A DNA stretch of 64,000 bases, taken from positions 23,327,501 through 23,391,500 of the forward strand of contig NC_088308.1 in the NCBI RefSeq assembly GCF_910592395.1, in the 5' to 3' direction. The translations under genes and the position numbers were made by a program. Positions 61,018 to 64,000 of this stretch are shown here, piece by piece (the stretch's first letter is position 1; every line of letters starts with the position of its first letter). Source of the DNA: Lineus longissimus. Its lineage: Eukaryota > Nemertea > Pilidiophora > Heteronemertea > Lineidae. Under the pieces are notes generated by a model. The model had not been told where the DNA came from, did not search any database, and saw only the letters and a program-made list of their open reading frames with translations.

Positions 61018-63950
61018 TTACTTTTTTTTAGCCTCCTCTGATGATATGATCTGTTTACTATAGAACTTGAGAAGGTAGTGCTTGTCTTCAAGATGGCTGT
61101 TGGATTCCATGAAGTCTTCAAATGTTACACCAGATTGGGGGAACTTCTGGACAGCAACATTGATGACATGGATGTAGAACTGAGTCACTGTCTCATGATA
61201 ACCTGTGGTGATCTTATCCTTATTTTTGAGGTTATACTGTTGAATACCATTTCTGCAACAGATGGGAAATGCAAGTTGAGGCATTCACGGGCTGACCTGA
61301 TCTGACCTGTCTTAATGTTATGAAGTTTACCAATATTTCCAGATAACTATGCAATGAATCTTTTCATTACCCTTTCAGGGGGAGATGGTTTTCTGTTCCT
61401 CACGGAGCACTTTAAGGGACTCTTATATAGTTGTGGTGGCAGCAGTTTCGAAAACACCCCACTTATTATAATATTCCATGGCGAACACTGCTCACTTGAT
61501 CATTGGAGTGGCCTTCTCCTTGCCATACTCTTTGATATAATTCCATGCCATCTGCAAATGAGCCTGGTGGTCCCACTCTTCAAATGCTAGGGTTGTATCC
61601 TCAAAAGCCTTTATAAACAGCTCATCACCAACAGATCGGTAGGACCTTGAAAGAAGCCAAGACATTAAGCTGAGCTTTTGATATTAATTGGGTTACAAAA
61701 AAACATTTGGGGCAGGGGAATAAAAGTAGGGTAATTCGTACTAAAAATCACACAAGTCATGACCTCCATGTTGAACCAAGGGTAAAGGCTATTTTAAGAT
61801 GAAGCTGTTATATCGTTTATCAAAAGATAACACTAAATGACCAAAAATTATCACTTTTTTAAGAGTGCACTAATGCACTCTAAAGCCAAAAAGACTCCTT
61901 CTAATCAATTTGATAAGCATATTGTTTTCCTCCTTCATCGAAAAGTCGATGAGAGGAATTTTATTTTCATTCAGAATTCGGAATTAGCTGAGAATGTATA
62001 ATTCTTGCAAATATTTGAATAACTGTTTACCTTGAGAAGTAGAGGAGTGGGTTTTGCATGACAGGGTTTGTTGTACACGCAACCACCTCGCCATACCACA
62101 CATAATGGTCCCCAACATTATGTACAGAATGAGCTTTACAGTCCAATACCGCAGGTGTACCCAAGATAACGGGAAGACCCTGAAATTGATGATGAGGAAA
62201 TTTGATCACAGTCTACAAGAGTGGCGCAAGATAGCCTCTGAAGCGGGCAGAACAGGATGTTCCACCAACTATTCCACTATTTATACATAGCAACTTTGAA
62301 CATATGCTCTTAAGCAAAATGGGCCAGGTTCTATACTATACATGTAGGACTATCCACTGCATTATTGACAACCTTCAGGATCAAGCTGGCTACTGTATAA
62401 AACAGCTGCTTACCAAATCATTTATCTCATGAGGTATTTTTGAGAATTGGTCCTTTCCCTCAACAGCCAAGCGAGAGAAGTGAACACCATATTTCACCTG
62501 ATCCTCTCCTAACACATGGATAACAAACTGGTGACTTTTCTGGAGGAGATCATGCATCCGACTGAAACAAGACAAAAACAAAATAAACATAATTTCCTGT
62601 TTCACTAACTATACATGTTAATAATGATTAGACCCGCTTTTAGGCAATTTCATACATGTGCAATGTTTCATCAATAGTTGTGGCTGTAGGATTGGACTGT
62701 TGTTTGCAAATGTTTGCATGAAAGGACCCATCAATCACCTCTTGCAAGTCAATACAAACCTTGGCTTCGCCATCGTGAAAGATACAACAGGTGGTTCTAG
62801 AGATACACTGGTCAATGAACTACAGGTTACACCCCGCTTGAACCATTTTCCTGTTTGATTGTTAATGGTAGCAGACGTTACAACCACAACTGTAAAAGAG
62901 ACAATCAGCGGCAAAAATGCAATACTTTAGACCAACAGAGCATCAGAATAGAATGACAAATTACTTTTTTTGGAAAAGACCACCGTTCACAATGCTACAA
63001 TTTATAAATAGAAAATGAGGACAATTTCTATTCAAATTCTAAGGAAATGAGAAACTTCAAAGTTCAAGAAAAACATCTGTATTGGGCTACAATGTCTTGA
63101 TTTTGACTGTTGAACCCAAGTCATGCAAGTGGGCATGTCAGAGTGGCAAATCAACCAGAAACCTGTCCAGTGCTTACCAGCAGCCATGGATTGAATTTCT
63201 TCTAGTCAAACGCAAAAGACGCTTCGAAATTGTTCTACAAGGGTTCTGGTTGTTGTCACATTATTAAATAGCTAACAAAGACATGCCTGATTGATGATTA
63301 TTTCTATCCTCATTAGATAATTTTAACATTGAGATCACTTAGCCTGATACAAACCTGGATGAGGGACTTTACTCATCACCTGTCGAAAAGCTTCTGTGGA
63401 CTTTCGATTAACAGATGCACCATGTTTATCAACATCTATGACTTTCTGCTGAACTGAAATAAGGAAGAAGAAACCTACATTGTATGCGGGGGAAGAGAAT
63501 GAAGAGGCAAGTAATTATGAATTATGTAGGACTAACTTTGTGTACGGGACTCCTCATTTTACCTAGACTCACTCATACGAGTATACCGTAATGTCGCCAC
63601 ACACTCTACATCCCCTCAATGATGCCATTTCTGAGAATATGTGGAAATAAGACGACGTGCGAAATTAAGAGTCCCGATTTTATAGCACGTCTAAGGCTAA
63701 GGAGGGTCTACAGCATTTAGTTGTCGCATTCCAGGCCAAACGTTTTTGGGACACCCTGTACTACTACTAGCGTACTGTCTTGACCTCACAGATCGACCAA
63801 AGTTCTGTCCTGTTTTCTTCCTTTATCGAATGTCTTACTTGTTGAACATGCTCTACAAATAAAGAAGTCTTTCATATGTATCACACCGCCGCAGGATTTC
63901 AGTCCCTTAGTCAGTACTGTTGGAGTAATCGATAGTTTTAGAGGAAACAT
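61018..63950 (-). CDS. Flavin-reductase-like protein, probably mitochondrial, with C-terminal helical region; complete, 7 exons
   Basis: Exons in transcript order: 63950-63839, 63453-63355, 62889-62760, 62561-62414, 62179-62031, 61645-61496, 61252-61018 (TAA). They join in frame to 340 aa, with GT-AG at all six introns. Residues 1-37 (MFPLKLSITPTVLTKGLK...) are basic and lack acidic residues until late, as in a mitochondrial presequence. Residues about 55-212 form an FMN-binding split-barrel (flavin reductase-like) domain: AFRQVMSKVPHPVVVVTS, KRGVTCSSLTSVSLEPPVVS, HQFVIHVLGEDQ, VHFSRLAVEGKDQF, PVILGTPAVLDCKAH and GDHYVWYGEVVAC. Residues about 213-340 are predicted helical (FEEWDHQAHLQMAWNYIKEY, GYHETVTQFYIHVINVAV) and I cannot name that domain. 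Likely an NAD(P)H-flavin oxidoreductase or FMN-binding protein; substrate unknown. Start chosen at the first ATG in frame before the presequence. Confidence 0.85.
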
Positions 63951-64000
63951 TTTCAATAACTTTGCCAAGGAGTTGGTTTATCATTTTCCCTGTAGACGGC

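Overview
This is nuclear DNA of an animal: split genes with GT-AG introns, AATAAA poly(A) signals, a TATA box, an LINE fragment, a Harbinger element and a tRNA-derived SINE head. The gene content (CCAR1, AP1AR/gadkin, an IL-17-like cytokine) and the many AGGCCTA words suggest a marine invertebrate. An echinoderm or hemichordate is my guess and a mollusc remains possible. Nothing in the window fixes the species.

Layout. 1-8.5 kb: 3' two thirds of CCAR1 on the + strand (14 exons, about 937 residues) with its 3' UTR. 8.5-9.86 kb: short intergenic gap with an unassigned minus-strand coding-like segment and a CRE/ETS promoter. 9.86-42.5 kb: complete AP1AR (gadkin) on the + strand, 9 coding exons and 270 aa spread over 32.6 kb, including coding exons of 21 and 26 nt and an 18.4 kb intron. 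42.5-46.9 kb: 3' region and intergenic DNA with repeats and a GC-rich AGGCCTA patch. 46.9-51.1 kb: an accessory block holding a decayed PIF/Harbinger element (Myb-like gene on +, transposase on -), a 474 bp palindrome inside it, a second 546 bp palindrome, and a tandem array of about 112 bp near-palindromic units whose orientation flips across a unique spacer. 53.75-56.26 kb: a three-exon IL-17-like cytokine gene (283 aa) with TATA box and AP-1 site; its first intron holds an antisense LINE 3' fragment. 57.8-60.5 kb: small hairpin repeats, an orphan 225-codon ORF and the SINE head. 61.0-63.95 kb: a complete seven-exon minus-strand gene for a probable mitochondrial flavin-reductase-like protein (340 aa) with a C-terminal helical region.

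CCAR1 (transcription/splicing coactivator), AP1AR (AP-1 vesicle traffic) and the flavoprotein are housekeeping-type genes; IL-17 is an immune signalling gene. I see no operon-like functional link between them. The exon models were joined by hand from splice consensus, reading phase and family resemblance, and all four keep frame through every junction.
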